In this document: one piece after another, positions 41,844 to 50,889 of the stretch
Numbering within the stretch: position 1 is the stretch's first letter
How the letters are laid out: every line of letters starts with the position of its first letter
DNA from: an uncultured Mycoplasmatota bacterium
GTDB taxonomy: Bacteria; Bacillota_I; Bacilli_A; RF39; UBA660
Direction: 5' to 3'
Assembly (NCBI GenBank): GCA_900550255.1
Contig: URQZ01000002.1
Coordinates: 1-64,000 of the forward strand
DNA: 64,000 nt
The notes under the pieces: model-generated
What the model was told of the DNA's origin: nothing
The model's input: only the letters and a program-made list of their open reading frames with translations
The model's database searches: none
Made by a program: the position numbers and the translations under genes

Positions 41844-43034
41844 TTATTCTTCTTTTTGTTCTTCAATTTGCTCCATATCGATCTTTTGTGTATCTGTTAT
41901 ATCTTCACATACCGAAAAAAATAACTCTAATACTATTTTACTATTATTTTCATCAACATTCAATCGTTTATAATCAATTATGTATTCATTGTCATTTAGT
42001 TTACTTTCTATTTTCTTTTTAGCCATTTCTGTTGCTTTTTTTATAGCTTGTGATTTTGTATACTTTTCATTTATTTCTTTTGTCTCTGTTTGATATTGTT
42101 TAACTATTCTAAGTGGTAATAAATTATTTTTAAAAAGCGTTTTTTCTTTTATTTTTTTTGTTTTAAAGGGGTGTATTTCTATACTATAGTCTTTATTTAA
42201 AAATTTTATTGCATAAACAGTTTTTTTCTTTTTTTTCATCATAACTTCTTTATAATGTAAGGGATATTCAATTGTTGTTTTATACCAAACTTCTCCATAT
42301 ATTTTACCATCAGCCCCAGTTATACTTTTAGTTTCTTCATTTAGTTTGATATCACCTGTTATAACGACATCACCTTTTTTGACATAGTCATTTATATTCT
42401 TTACTATTTCACCATTTTTAGCCTCTATTTTAGTTAATATAGCCGATTTTTTAGCTACAATATTTTGCGTCGAAATCTCTTTTTTATTTTTAGTTAAAAT
42501 TCTCTCTTCTACTCTTACTATGCATTTTGTTCCAACTTCTTCTATTTCTATCCATTCTATTTTATCTTTATAATCATTTAAAATTTTCTTCTTTATTTTT
42601 TGAATTTCTTTATAACTTTTTTTGAATCTTTTTTCTTTTATTCCATATTTTTCTAATTCATCTTTTAATAAAGTTCTTATTTCTTTTTTATCATGAATTA
42701 TTTCTACTTTAAAAATTGTGCTTGTTAAAATTAAGAGTAATATATATCCTATCATTATTGATATTATTAAATATTTATTTATATTTATTATTTTTTTTAT
42801 TTTTATAAATCCAAATGTTTCTATTATTTCAATATTATAAATCGTTTTTATTTTTTCAATTTTATCTAAGTCTTTTTTATAAATTTTTATAATTGCCTCA
42901 TTATATTTTTTGATCTTTATATCTAAAATTTCAATTTTTAATTTTATTATTTTTCTTATAAATCTTTCAATATTTTTTCCTGTTATTTTTATTTTAATAG
43001 AGCTTTTAAAACTATTTATAAATTGGTCCTTCAT
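41844..43034 (-). CDS. yqfD: Sporulation protein YqfD
   Basis: A 396-residue bitopic membrane protein of the YqfD family. The N-terminal part is cytoplasmic and Ile/Lys rich. One membrane helix lies at about 88-106 (YLIISIMIGYILLLILTSTIF). The large part outside contains EWIEIEEVGTKCIVRVEER (about 161-179), GEIVKNINDYVKKGDVVITGDI (about 207-228) and a C-terminal IDYKRLNVDENNSKIVLELFFSV. In Bacillus it belongs to the sigma-E regulon and is needed for a late stage of sporulation (stage IV); its molecular role is unclear. It follows yqfC, as in Bacillus. Confidence 0.9.
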   Translation of the reverse strand: MKDQFINSFKSSIKIKITGKNIERFIRKIIKLKIEILDIKIKKYNEAIIKIYKKDLDKIEKIKTIYNIEIIETFGFIKIKKIININKYLIISIMIGYILLLILTSTIFKVEIIHDKKEIRTLLKDELEKYGIKEKRFKKSYKEIQKIKKKILNDYKDKIEWIEIEEVGTKCIVRVEERILTKNKKEISTQNIVAKKSAILTKIEAKNGEIVKNINDYVKKGDVVITGDIKLNEETKSITGADGKIYGEVWYKTTIEYPLHYKEVMMKKKKKTVYAIKFLNKDYSIEIHPFKTKKIKEKTLFKNNLLPLRIVKQYQTETKEINEKYTKSQAIKKATEMAKKKIESKLNDNEYIIDYKRLNVDENNSKIVLELFFSVCEDITDTQKIDMEQIEEQKEE

Positions 43035-43038
43035 TTTA

Positions 43039-43278
43039 TCACCTTAATTCTATATTTTTTATAGTTCCACTTATTAAAACTTCATCCATTAGTAATTTTG
43101 AAACAACTAAGTTGTTTCCATTAATTACAATGTTTCCCTTATCATGTCTAACTATTATTTTATTAGAATCAAAGTGACCTATTTCTGTATAATTAACAAT
43201 ATCAACTCGATTTTCCAAGATAGTTATTTTTAATTCACTTTCTAATATATAATCTCTAAATTTATGGACAATTCCCAT
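43039..43278 (-). CDS. yqfC: YqfC-like sporulation protein
   Basis: A 79-residue beta-rich small protein of the YqfC/YabP-like group: ILENRVDIVNYTEIGHFDSNKIIVRH and the C-terminal LLMDEVLISGTIKNIEL region follow the family pattern. It is adjacent to yqfD in sporulating Bacillota and is under sigma-E in B. subtilis. An AGGTGAT ribosome site precedes the ATG. The sequence does not show which sigma factor reads it. Confidence 0.88.
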   Translation of the reverse strand: MGIVHKFRDYILESELKITILENRVDIVNYTEIGHFDSNKIIVRHDKGNIVINGNNLVVSKLLMDEVLISGTIKNIELR

Positions 43279-43326
43279 AATATCACCTATATAATAATAT
43301 TAGAATTGTTTAATATTTATGTACAA

Positions 43327-43353
43327 AGAAAAAAAGTTCAAAAATTGAACTTT
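43327..43353 (-). terminator. Terminator after the LCP gene
   Basis: An AAAGTTCAA/TTGAACTTT stem (43333-43341 and 43345-43353) and a T-run on the minus strand, just after the stop codon. Confidence 0.75.
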
Positions 43354-43359
43354 CTAAAT

Positions 43360-45483
43360 TTAAGGATTTATTGCATCTAAGATGCAATTTCCATTTCCAT
43401 CATCCACATATCCATTTGTTGAATCGCATTTACATTTTCCACCAACTAAAACTTTATTTCCTGAACAAGTAATTTCCTCTTTTGTACATACACCATCTAC
43501 TCTTTTATATCCACTCATACATATACAATTTCCATTTGCATCTGGATCTGCTTGTTCATATGATCCTGTACATTTTTTTTGTTCTTCTTGTTTTGTACAT
43601 GTTCCATTTGTTTTTGTATAACCATTTTTGCAAACACATGTCACTCCATCTGCTCCTAGTTCTTCATTTGTTCCACACGTTTTTTTAGTTTGTGTTGTTG
43701 TACTTTCTTCTTTCGAACATACACCATTTACTTTTTTATATCCAGCTTTACAAACACATGTCACTCCATCTGCTCCTAATTCTTGATTAGTTCCACATTT
43801 AGTGCTTGATTTTTTTTCTGTTTTATCATATTTTTGTAAGTTTCCTGTCAAATTTTTTCCAATTACTTCTTCTTCATATGGATTATCAATACTAAAGCTA
43901 AATTCTTTTACTATTTTAGGTTTTTTCTTACCTAAATTGATTTCCATTGCTTCTACTACAGCATCTAAGCTATCTTGTGATAAAACATAATTATATAGAT
44001 TTAAACCAGAACCCGGATCATAGATATGAGCATCACTACCGCTTAAATATAATCTTTGAATTCCAAGTAAATCTTCTACTTCTCCACCATTACTTTTTAT
44101 AATAATATCTTTTCCAATATTATATAATGATAAGATTTCATTAGTAGTCATATTTGTTTGCATACTATTACTAATAGTATCTAATAGCTCATAAACTGTA
44201 TCTAAATTTCTAACTGTTTTAAGCTTATTCATTAAAGCTCTAATAACTGTTTGTTGATTTTGACCTCTTATAAAGTCATTACTATTATAATTACTATATT
44301 TTGCTCCACAATATGAAGGCCACGGATGGCGGTTACGAGAGAATGCTAATGCTTTTTCTCCGTCTAAAGTTTGCATTCCTTTATCAACATAGACAGTATT
44401 ATTTCCCCATTCTCTATTACTATTTTGTTCACAGAAAGAATAAGGAACATCAACATCTACACCACCTAAAGTATCAACCATTTTTACAACACCTTTAAAG
44501 TTTATTTTTACAAAATAGTCAATATTTATTCCTGTAAAGTTTTCAATTGTTTTCATCATACAATCTTCACCATACCAAGCAGCATGAGTAATTTTATTTT
44601 TCTTATGTCCCGCAAAACACATAATCGGTACATAAGAGTCTCTTGGTATACTCAACATTGTTGTATTTAAAGTTGTAGGATTAAAGGTAATTAAAATAAG
44701 GGAATCACCATTAAAGCTACTACTTGCAAGATTCTCATTTTCTGAATCCACACCCATAAGTAAAATTGTAAATGGTTTATTCAATGTACTACTTTTTTTG
44801 CTTTTTGAACTTTTCTTAACTTTTTTTTCTTTTGTATAAATTATTTTTGTATCTTCTTTTAAATTTTGAAGTTCTGCTTCTTCCATATTTTGAAACATAA
44901 CTGTGTAGTTAGTTGGTAGGAAGGCATATTCAACTTCACCATCATATAATCCTTTTAAAAGTGAAATATAGCTTTCATATTCTAAAACTTTATTTTTCAT
45001 CTTTTTATCTTTGATAATTTCTTTGGGAATTTGATAACCATCTATACTAGTATCATCTCCAAGCATTCCAACTTTACTACTTTTTGGAACTTTTGATATT
45101 TTATCAATTTTGTTACTTGTAAGTGTAATTAAACTACTAGAATAAGTCGTTGAATCACTAGTCATATTTCCAATGATACCAACTGTTTTAACAATATAGA
45201 ATGCTCCAAACGATAAAATTAAAGCATATATTATAGTTATAGGAATAAATAGTCCATACTTACTTTTACCTTTTTTAATTGATTTTCTATAACATATAAC
45301 AAATATTATCCAAGCAATTCCTAGTACAATTGCAAGTAATAATCTTACTTTATTTTCAATTCCGTTTAATAAAGATATTGCATATAATAAATAACCGGTT
45401 GCCACAGTATTTATTATAAAAGTTATTAAAATTATAAATGCTTTCAATTTATTTACTTTAAATAAGCGAAAAAAATCTTTCAT
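43360..45483 (-). CDS. LCP (LytR-CpsA-Psr) family protein with C-terminal cysteine-rich repeats
   Basis: A 707-residue exported membrane enzyme. LCP proteins transfer teichoic acids or capsular polymers from lipid carriers to peptidoglycan. Membrane helices lie at about 13-32, 43-60 and 78-100. The LCP domain spans about 235-480, with FTILLMGVD, SLILITFNPTTLNTTMLSIPRDSYV and the NDFIRGQNQQTVIRALM segment; conserved Arg and Asp residues are kept. The C-terminus (563-707) is unusual: four repeats with four Cys each (C-x12-C-x-C-x10-C in the first), joined by Thr/Lys linkers. Parts of the first two repeats are identical at DNA level 120 bases apart. Such an EGF-like tail is not a normal part of LCP proteins. 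Strong promoter and AGGAGG ribosome site. Confidence 0.9.
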   Translation of the reverse strand: MKDFFRLFKVNKLKAFIILITFIINTVATGYLLYAISLLNGIENKVRLLLAIVLGIAWIIFVICYRKSIKKGKSKYGLFIPITIIYALILSFGAFYIVKTVGIIGNMTSDSTTYSSSLITLTSNKIDKISKVPKSSKVGMLGDDTSIDGYQIPKEIIKDKKMKNKVLEYESYISLLKGLYDGEVEYAFLPTNYTVMFQNMEEAELQNLKEDTKIIYTKEKKVKKSSKSKKSSTLNKPFTILLMGVDSENENLASSSFNGDSLILITFNPTTLNTTMLSIPRDSYVPIMCFAGHKKNKITHAAWYGEDCMMKTIENFTGINIDYFVKINFKGVVKMVDTLGGVDVDVPYSFCEQNSNREWGNNTVYVDKGMQTLDGEKALAFSRNRHPWPSYCGAKYSNYNSNDFIRGQNQQTVIRALMNKLKTVRNLDTVYELLDTISNSMQTNMTTNEILSLYNIGKDIIIKSNGGEVEDLLGIQRLYLSGSDAHIYDPGSGLNLYNYVLSQDSLDAVVEAMEINLGKKKPKIVKEFSFSIDNPYEEEVIGKNLTGNLQKYDKTEKKSSTKCGTNQELGADGVTCVCKAGYKKVNGVCSKEESTTTQTKKTCGTNEELGADGVTCVCKNGYTKTNGTCTKQEEQKKCTGSYEQADPDANGNCICMSGYKRVDGVCTKEEITCSGNKVLVGGKCKCDSTNGYVDDGNGNCILDAINP
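43383..43795 (-). repeat. Four cysteine-rich repeats encoded in the LCP gene
   Basis: The coding stretch for residues about 563-700 comprises four units of about 28-40 codons, each with the four-cysteine pattern. Units 1 and 2 keep identical nucleotide runs at 43751-43778 and 43631-43658, exactly 120 bases apart, a sign of recent duplication. Units 3 and 4 are more divergent. Confidence 0.8.
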
Positions 45484-45510
45484 GAATTACCTCCTAGTTT
45501 AACTTTAAAC

Positions 45511-45539
45511 ATTATACATCTTTTTAGATAATTACACAA
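45511..45539 (-). promoter_or_regulatory. Promoter of the cysteine-repeat LCP gene
   Basis: TTGTGT (45539-45534) and TATAAT (45516-45511) with 17 bases between, 28 bases ahead of the start codon. Confidence 0.7.
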
Positions 45540-45639
45540 GTTGAATTTGATAATTTTGAAAAACCATATAATTAAAATATAAAAATCGACTTATTTTATA
45601 ATATATAATCAACATTTAAAAAAAATAGAATAAAATATA

Positions 45640-45668
45640 TTGTAAAAAAAAACTTTTTTTGATATAAT
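45640..45668 (+). promoter_or_regulatory. Promoter of tRNA-Cys
   Basis: TTGTAA (45640-45645) and TATAAT (45663-45668) with 17 bases between, 15 bases ahead of the tRNA. Confidence 0.8.
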
Positions 45669-45683
45669 TAATTTACTTGATTT

Positions 45684-45757
45684 GGGTCTATAGCCAAGTG
45701 GTAAGGCGTGGGACTGCAACTCCCTGATCGTTGGTTCAAATCCGACTAGGCCCTCCA
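45684..45757 (+). tRNA. tRNA-Cys (anticodon GCA)
   Basis: A plus-strand cloverleaf of 74 bases including an encoded CCA. Acceptor GGGTCTA pairs with TAGGCCC (one T-G pair). The anticodon stem GGGA/TCCC carries loop CTGCAAC with anticodon GCA (cysteine). The T arm is GTTGG/CCGAC. Discriminator base T is the expected identity element of tRNA-Cys. It has its own promoter and terminator. Confidence 0.95.
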
Positions 45758-45767
45758 GATTGATACC

Positions 45768-45798
45768 AAACTCGAACTTTTATAGTTCGAGTTTTATA
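45768..45798 (+). terminator. Terminator of tRNA-Cys
   Basis: AAACTCGAACT (45768-45778) pairs with AGTTCGAGTTT (45784-45794), followed by T-rich sequence. A very similar hairpin occurs at 25125-25172 in the opposite orientation. Confidence 0.85.
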
Positions 45799-45915
45799 AT
45801 ACAAAAATTTGTGATAAAATAAATATATAAAGTTGAATTCAATTATCAACTTATAAACACACTTGTAATTTGTCGCATAAAATTACATATTCAAATAAAT
45901 AGGATGGTAATATAT

Positions 45916-46731
45916 ATGAAAGAACAACAAGTAAAAAAATTTATAGAACAAGTAAAATTAGAATTAACGTATAAGAAATTTCTGAAAAGCAATATTATTT
46001 ATCAACTAATAAATATTTTTAATACTACTAATGTTGCCTTTGAAAAACAGAATTACTCTAATGAAATAGAAAATCCTTTAGAAATGGCTCTTGAGTTTTA
46101 TAAAGAATATAATATGGAATACTACAACACTATTATAGATAATATTCAAAATAAAAGAATTATCATTAACAAAAATATTGGTAAATCTTTTACTGATACA
46201 AAAAATAATACAACAAATATTAGCTTATGCGGAAATGATGGCGATCTTTTTAATATAGTTCATGAATTAGCTCATTTTATTGATAGGAATAGCATACCTC
46301 AAATTATTCCTGATGAGTATTGGTTTTTATCTGAAACTTTTGCGTTTTATATTGAAAAAAGATTAGAACATTGGCTATTAAATAAAGATTACAAAGATTT
46401 AATTTATACTAGAAGAAATAATAGAATGTTTTTTGAAAATAAAATGTTAGAAGCCATTGAAAATGAATTGTATTATGAAAATTTATATAAACAAAAAGGA
46501 ATAATCGTAGAAAGTGATATTGATATTAAAAAAATAAAGTCTATAATAAAGTATGATGTTCCTTATAATATTGTAAATTATTTGTTACAATATCCATTGG
46601 CAAATATTCTTTCTAGTTGTTTAATTAATAATTACATAATACAAAATGATAATCAACTAGTTGAAAAATGTATCAATATGGATTTATATAAAATTTTAGA
46701 AGATTATTCGTTGGGTAAAAAAACTTTATAA
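45916..46731 (+). CDS. Putative HExxH metallopeptidase, uncharacterised
   Basis: A 271-residue cytoplasmic protein of no family I can name. The metal motif HELAH lies at residues 116-120 (NIVHELAHFID), and a downstream glutamate in FLSETFAFYIEKRLEHW (E140) is at the gluzincin spacing. The layout is like the active site of M3-type oligoendopeptidases (HELGH...GETAS), one of which is encoded next to it in the opposite orientation. The ATG at 45916 is preferred to one four codons earlier because AGGATGG is correctly spaced before it. Plus strand, single gene, between tRNA-Cys and a 240-base gap. Peptidase activity is inferred from motifs. Confidence 0.6.
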   Translation: MKEQQVKKFIEQVKLELTYKKFLKSNIIYQLINIFNTTNVAFEKQNYSNEIENPLEMALEFYKEYNMEYYNTIIDNIQNKRIIINKNIGKSFTDTKNNTTNISLCGNDGDLFNIVHELAHFIDRNSIPQIIPDEYWFLSETFAFYIEKRLEHWLLNKDYKDLIYTRRNNRMFFENKMLEAIENELYYENLYKQKGIIVESDIDIKKIKSIIKYDVPYNIVNYLLQYPLANILSSCLINNYIIQNDNQLVEKCINMDLYKILEDYSLGKKTL

Positions 46732-46975
46732 TTATTTATAAAAAAAAGTTGTTATACTTCTTCCATTAGTGCTCCATTAAGAAATCAACTTACAAACTTA
46801 ATTGTTTTTAAGTTTTTATTTTATAAAAAAAGAGAAAAAATAATTAAAATTAGTTATTTTATTAACTAACTCAAAAACTTTTCAACTTTATTTACTCTTC
46901 TAATAAAAAATTAAAACTAACAAACTGTTAGTTTCAACTATTGACAAACAAGTTTATAAATAGCTTGTTTGTCTT
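46732..46975. other. Convergent intergenic region with hairpins
   Basis: No gene. It contains an AACTAAC/GTTAGTT hairpin (about 46915-46934) and a longer GACAAACAAG/CTTGTTTGTC stem (about 46943-46975) followed by CTTTTAT on the plus strand. The latter probably ends the plus-strand peptidase-like gene and may also serve pepF. Confidence 0.55.
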
Positions 46976-48724
46976 TTATTTTTTCAAAATCAAATTTTTT
47001 TCTAATTCTTCAACATCTTTTTTCAAAATATTAAATCCTTCATTAATTATGTCAGAATTTGTTAAATCAATATTTAACATTTTTAATAAATCTAATGAAT
47101 ACATACATGATCCTGATGCTAGAAATTCCATATATTGTTCTTTTGATAAAGTTTTTTCATCAATCAATGAATTAACTACAACACTTGCCATAATTAATCC
47201 AGTTGCATACTTATATGGATAATAGCTCCATCTATATAGATGTCCTAATCTTGACCATTCATAACTTGCTTCTTCATCATATGTAATATTTTCTCCATAA
47301 TATTTTTTAATTAATTTAAAATACTTTTCAGATAATATTTTTTTTGTTAAATCATTTTCTTTTCTAAAACTATATAACTCATTTTCATATTCAGTATACA
47401 TTGTCTGTTTAAATACTGAAGTAAAATAATTTTCTATTTCTTTACTCAAATAAAATAATTTTTCTTTTGTATTTTTAGCATTTTTATACAAATATCTATT
47501 TAATAATATTTCATTAACTATAGATGCAGTTTCTCCAACAAAAATAGTGCTGTCTTCATATATAAATGGAAGATTCTTTTTAGATAAAGAATAGTTTATT
47601 ATATGTCCTAACTCATGAATCATATTTTTTAAATCATTATAGGAACCTCTAAAATTCATAAATGAATATGTATTCCAAGAAAAAGTAATTGATTGATGTT
47701 TATGATCATCTGGTTCTGCATCAAAATGACCATTAAGTAAATATTCAACATTTTCCAAATATTCTTCTCCCAATGGAGATAAAGCATTTTTAATAATTTC
47801 AACAGCCTCTTCCATAGAATACTTAAGTTTTAAATTATTATCAAGTGGAACACCAAAATCATACAAATGTGGATCATCTATTTTTAAAATTTCTGCTTTT
47901 AAACTCAAATACTTTTGTATTAGTGGTAAATTATTATTTACAGATTGTATTAAACTTTTTAAAATATTAGGATTTATATTTTCATTAGATAAAACTTTAT
48001 CTAAAACAGTATCATAATTTTCTAATTCGGAATTTTCTATTCTATATCCATATATATTATTTAGTAAATCAGCAAACTCATCATTTTTAACATTAAAACA
48101 ATTATCTACACTTAGGTAAGTCTTTTTTCTTGTTTCTCTATCTCTTGATGAAATATATTTAGCAAAATTAGAAGAATTTATTTCAATTGTTTCATCATTA
48201 ACTTCAATTTGGCCATAATCTATATCTCTAAGTAGTTTATTATATTTGTTTATATATTCACTAATTTTATTATTATTATCCCTAATTACATTGTTAATTT
48301 CTTCTTTTTGAATGTGTTCTTGCAATCTAAATAAATTATTAATATGTTGTTTATATATTTGTAAATCAGTATTTTCTTCAAGTAATCTAAAAATTTTGTT
48401 TTTACCACAAGTTAAGATTTTATTTTCAATAAACTTTAATTTTGAATTTACTTCATTTGAAAATTTCTCAGCATCATCTTTAAGTTTAATACATTCTTCT
48501 GACTTAATATTTTTATAATACATTAAAGATCCATAAACTAAAATATTATTAGCTAATTCTTTTATATGCCATTCACTATTTAATAGAAATAATAAATCAT
48601 TTGCATCATTTATATCAACATTACTATTCATTACTTCGTATAAAAGTTTTTTAACATAGTTTATTTCATTATAAAATTCTTCGTTATTTTTATATAATTC
48701 TCTTAAATTCCATTTCAAATTCAT
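46976..48724 (-). CDS. pepF: M3 family oligoendopeptidase F
   Basis: Cytoplasmic zinc oligopeptidase that cuts peptides of roughly 7-17 residues. The catalytic motif is HELGH at 370-374 with the third ligand in VGETASIVNE (E398). The oligopeptidase-type N-terminal helical region (about 1-200) and the flanking SITFSWNTYSFMNF and SYEWSRLGHLYRWSYYPYKYATG segments are typical. At 582 residues it is near the normal 600. It has its own promoter with an unusual 16-bp palindrome at the -35 region. It faces the uncharacterised HELAH gene. Confidence 0.93.
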   Translation of the reverse strand: MNLKWNLRELYKNNEEFYNEINYVKKLLYEVMNSNVDINDANDLLFLLNSEWHIKELANNILVYGSLMYYKNIKSEECIKLKDDAEKFSNEVNSKLKFIENKILTCGKNKIFRLLEENTDLQIYKQHINNLFRLQEHIQKEEINNVIRDNNNKISEYINKYNKLLRDIDYGQIEVNDETIEINSSNFAKYISSRDRETRKKTYLSVDNCFNVKNDEFADLLNNIYGYRIENSELENYDTVLDKVLSNENINPNILKSLIQSVNNNLPLIQKYLSLKAEILKIDDPHLYDFGVPLDNNLKLKYSMEEAVEIIKNALSPLGEEYLENVEYLLNGHFDAEPDDHKHQSITFSWNTYSFMNFRGSYNDLKNMIHELGHIINYSLSKKNLPFIYEDSTIFVGETASIVNEILLNRYLYKNAKNTKEKLFYLSKEIENYFTSVFKQTMYTEYENELYSFRKENDLTKKILSEKYFKLIKKYYGENITYDEEASYEWSRLGHLYRWSYYPYKYATGLIMASVVVNSLIDEKTLSKEQYMEFLASGSCMYSLDLLKMLNIDLTNSDIINEGFNILKKDVEELEKNLILKK

Positions 48725-48747
48725 ATAATTTCCCCTAACTAATGTTT

Positions 48748-48783
48748 ATTATAGCACATCATAATTTTTTTGTCATGACAAAA
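48748..48783 (-). promoter_or_regulatory. Promoter of pepF with a 16-bp palindrome
   Basis: The -10 is TATAAT (48753-48748), TG-extended (TGC before it). The -35 is ATGACA, 17 bases away. A perfect palindrome TTTTGTCATGACAAAA (48768-48783) overlaps the -35. A regulator binding there would block the promoter. Confidence 0.6.
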
Positions 48784-48819
48784 CTTTTAATTATAAAACA
48801 TTCAAAAAACAACCTACTA

Positions 48820-49698
48820 TTATAAAATTTCCTTTAATATTCCTTGACCCAAATAAAACTTGCTACTATTCAATAATTGTAATTTTATTTTTCTTTGTAA
48901 TGAAGTATCTTCTTTTAACCCATCATAATTATCACACTTATCAACACCATACACAAAATTTAAAATATCATTAATACAATCTTCTCCATTTTCAATATTA
49001 AACAAATCATGAAATTTCGCAATATTAGACTCTTTCTCTAAGAGATCATAAATCTGATTACTAAGTATCCAAGAATTACAAACACACTTAAAATCATTTA
49101 TATTATATACTAATGGTATGATTTTTTTTGATGTTTCTAGAGATTTCATTACTTCTTTAAAATCTAGTTTAAATCCTTTTGGAATATGAATTTTAATGGT
49201 ATCTTTATCATATATTTCATATTGTAATCTTCCTAACTCAAGTATTTTTCCCCTTATAAAATAAATAGCCCATAACATTTGGGATATTCTTATTTGTTTA
49301 TATTCCCTATTTACTAAATCACTTTCAAAACACTCCCTGACCCTTTTTTTATGAATCTCTACTTGAGTATCATCTAATTTCATTTTTTTCATATTATCAT
49401 CGTGAATTTTAAAACCCAATAAAATCATTATATTAGTACAAAATTGATCAATATTATTAATAAACAATTTATTAATATCTTTTATCTCCCATAATTTTCT
49501 TATTGTTTCAAAATCATTGCAATATAAATTCTTATATACTCTATAAAAAGCTTCCTTATAACATTCATTATTATTAATTGTATAAATACATTTATAACAT
49601 CTATCCTTATATTTACTATCTATATTATAAAAATCAAAAGCTTCATCAATCTCCTGTTTATTTAATTCTTCTTCTTTGGATTTTGTTATCCTACTCAT
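48820..49698 (-). CDS. Acyltransferase-like protein with GNAT-type C-terminal domain
   Basis: A 292-residue cytoplasmic protein. The C-terminal half fits the GNAT_C-like (DUF5596) acyltransferase pattern: ELGRLQYEIYDKDTIKIHIP, then FKEVMKSLETSKKI, VCNSWILSNQIYDLL and ESNIAKFHDLF (about 172-245), a domain that accompanies divergent acyltransferases. The N-terminal part is helical and charged and matches nothing I know. Substrate unknown. It overlaps the upstream MFS gene by 8 bases and is third in a HAD-MFS-acyltransferase operon, so it may act on the compound transported or dephosphorylated by the others. Confidence 0.55.
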   Translation of the reverse strand: MSRITKSKEEELNKQEIDEAFDFYNIDSKYKDRCYKCIYTINNNECYKEAFYRVYKNLYCNDFETIRKLWEIKDINKLFINNIDQFCTNIMILLGFKIHDDNMKKMKLDDTQVEIHKKRVRECFESDLVNREYKQIRISQMLWAIYFIRGKILELGRLQYEIYDKDTIKIHIPKGFKLDFKEVMKSLETSKKIIPLVYNINDFKCVCNSWILSNQIYDLLEKESNIAKFHDLFNIENGEDCINDILNFVYGVDKCDNYDGLKEDTSLQRKIKLQLLNSSKFYLGQGILKEIL

Positions 49699-50884
49699 TA
49701 ATAAGTTCCTCTTTCTTTCTTAAATTTATTAAATAATAAGCAATTCCTAGTTGAAATATCATAAATATAGCTGATAAACCAAACATATATCTAAGACCAA
49801 TCTCATACATCATTCCACATAAGAACACACCAATCGACTCTCCTAAGAATCTTACTATATGACATATATTTGAAAAACTTAATTGATATTTATTATCTAG
49901 TCTATTTATATAAACGCCATCGCAAATATTTTCATATGAAGTAGATATAAAAATTGACCAAGATATTGCTATTATTGTAATAATTAAATTATTAGAAATG
50001 AAAGCCAAAATATATCCTATAAATCTTATACCAAACTTTATTGTTATCGTCAGATAATCATTTTTAGGCGTTAAATATTTTAAAGCAACAATACCAAATA
50101 TATCTGCCAATAATCCTATAATCAATAAATAATTTGTCGCTACATTATCACTATAGCCAAAATAATTAGTTAAAACTAACATTTTTAACCCCAAAGCCGT
50201 AGACATAGCAATAGTACCAATCAACACATATATTAAATATAAATATATAATTTTACTTTTTAATATAATTTTAAAACAAGAATTTTTATTTTCATTTTTT
50301 TCATCTTTTGTATCTAATTTTATAGTCGTTATTACAAAAATAGAAATTAATAAAAATATATTTGAAATTATTAAGCAAACGTTATAATCAATTAAAATTC
50401 CAGAAATGGTTTTTCCTATAAAAACCCCTCCAAATAATATTCCTATATCTCTAAACAAATACTCTGTTAATCTTCTTTTACTATACAAAGTACCACTTTT
50501 ATTAAGAATTGTTATTAATGGATACACACTTGTTATAGTTATATATTCTGTAACAATATCAATTATTATTAAGATATTAATAACGGATAATAAATTTGAC
50601 TTATTAAAAATATATAAAAATAACATATTAATAAACTTTAAAACAAGGACAACTACTAATGTATTTTTTAATTTATTTAATTTTACATACTTTCCAATAA
50701 AGGCTATGGCAATTACACTTATTAAAGTTCCTAAACTTATAATATTACTAATATTTGAAACAGAAAATGAATTATCCTCTAACCATAGTTGTCTAAAATT
50801 ATTCCAAAGTCCAATAGAAATACTAAAAAAGGCTAGCATTAATAATATTTTATTTTCATTTTTATTTAAAACTTTTTTAACCAC
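49691..50884 (-). CDS. MFS transporter
   Basis: A 397-residue membrane protein with about 11-12 hydrophobic segments in the two-halves layout of the major facilitator superfamily. A hydrophilic loop (about 191-201, IKLDTKDEKNENKN) splits the halves. The intracellular loop after helix 2 (GKYVKLNKLKN) is a weak form of the MFS motif A. Substrate unknown. The start is GTG at 50884, with GGAGAATAG upstream. It is 5 bases downstream of the HAD gene and overlaps the acyltransferase-like gene by 8 bases, so the three are made together. Confidence 0.8.
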   Translation of the reverse strand: MVKKVLNKNENKILLMLAFFSISIGLWNNFRQLWLEDNSFSVSNISNIISLGTLISVIAIAFIGKYVKLNKLKNTLVVVLVLKFINMLFLYIFNKSNLLSVINILIIIDIVTEYITITSVYPLITILNKSGTLYSKRRLTEYLFRDIGILFGGVFIGKTISGILIDYNVCLIISNIFLLISIFVITTIKLDTKDEKNENKNSCFKIILKSKIIYLYLIYVLIGTIAMSTALGLKMLVLTNYFGYSDNVATNYLLIIGLLADIFGIVALKYLTPKNDYLTITIKFGIRFIGYILAFISNNLIITIIAISWSIFISTSYENICDGVYINRLDNKYQLSFSNICHIVRFLGESIGVFLCGMMYEIGLRYMFGLSAIFMIFQLGIAYYLINLRKKEELINE

Positions 50885-50889
50885 TACTT

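Noticed and set aside
43382..43990. Plus-strand open frames across the cysteine repeats of the LCP gene
   Set aside because: They are mirror frames of a repetitive coding region, lack ribosome sites, and give low-complexity proteins.
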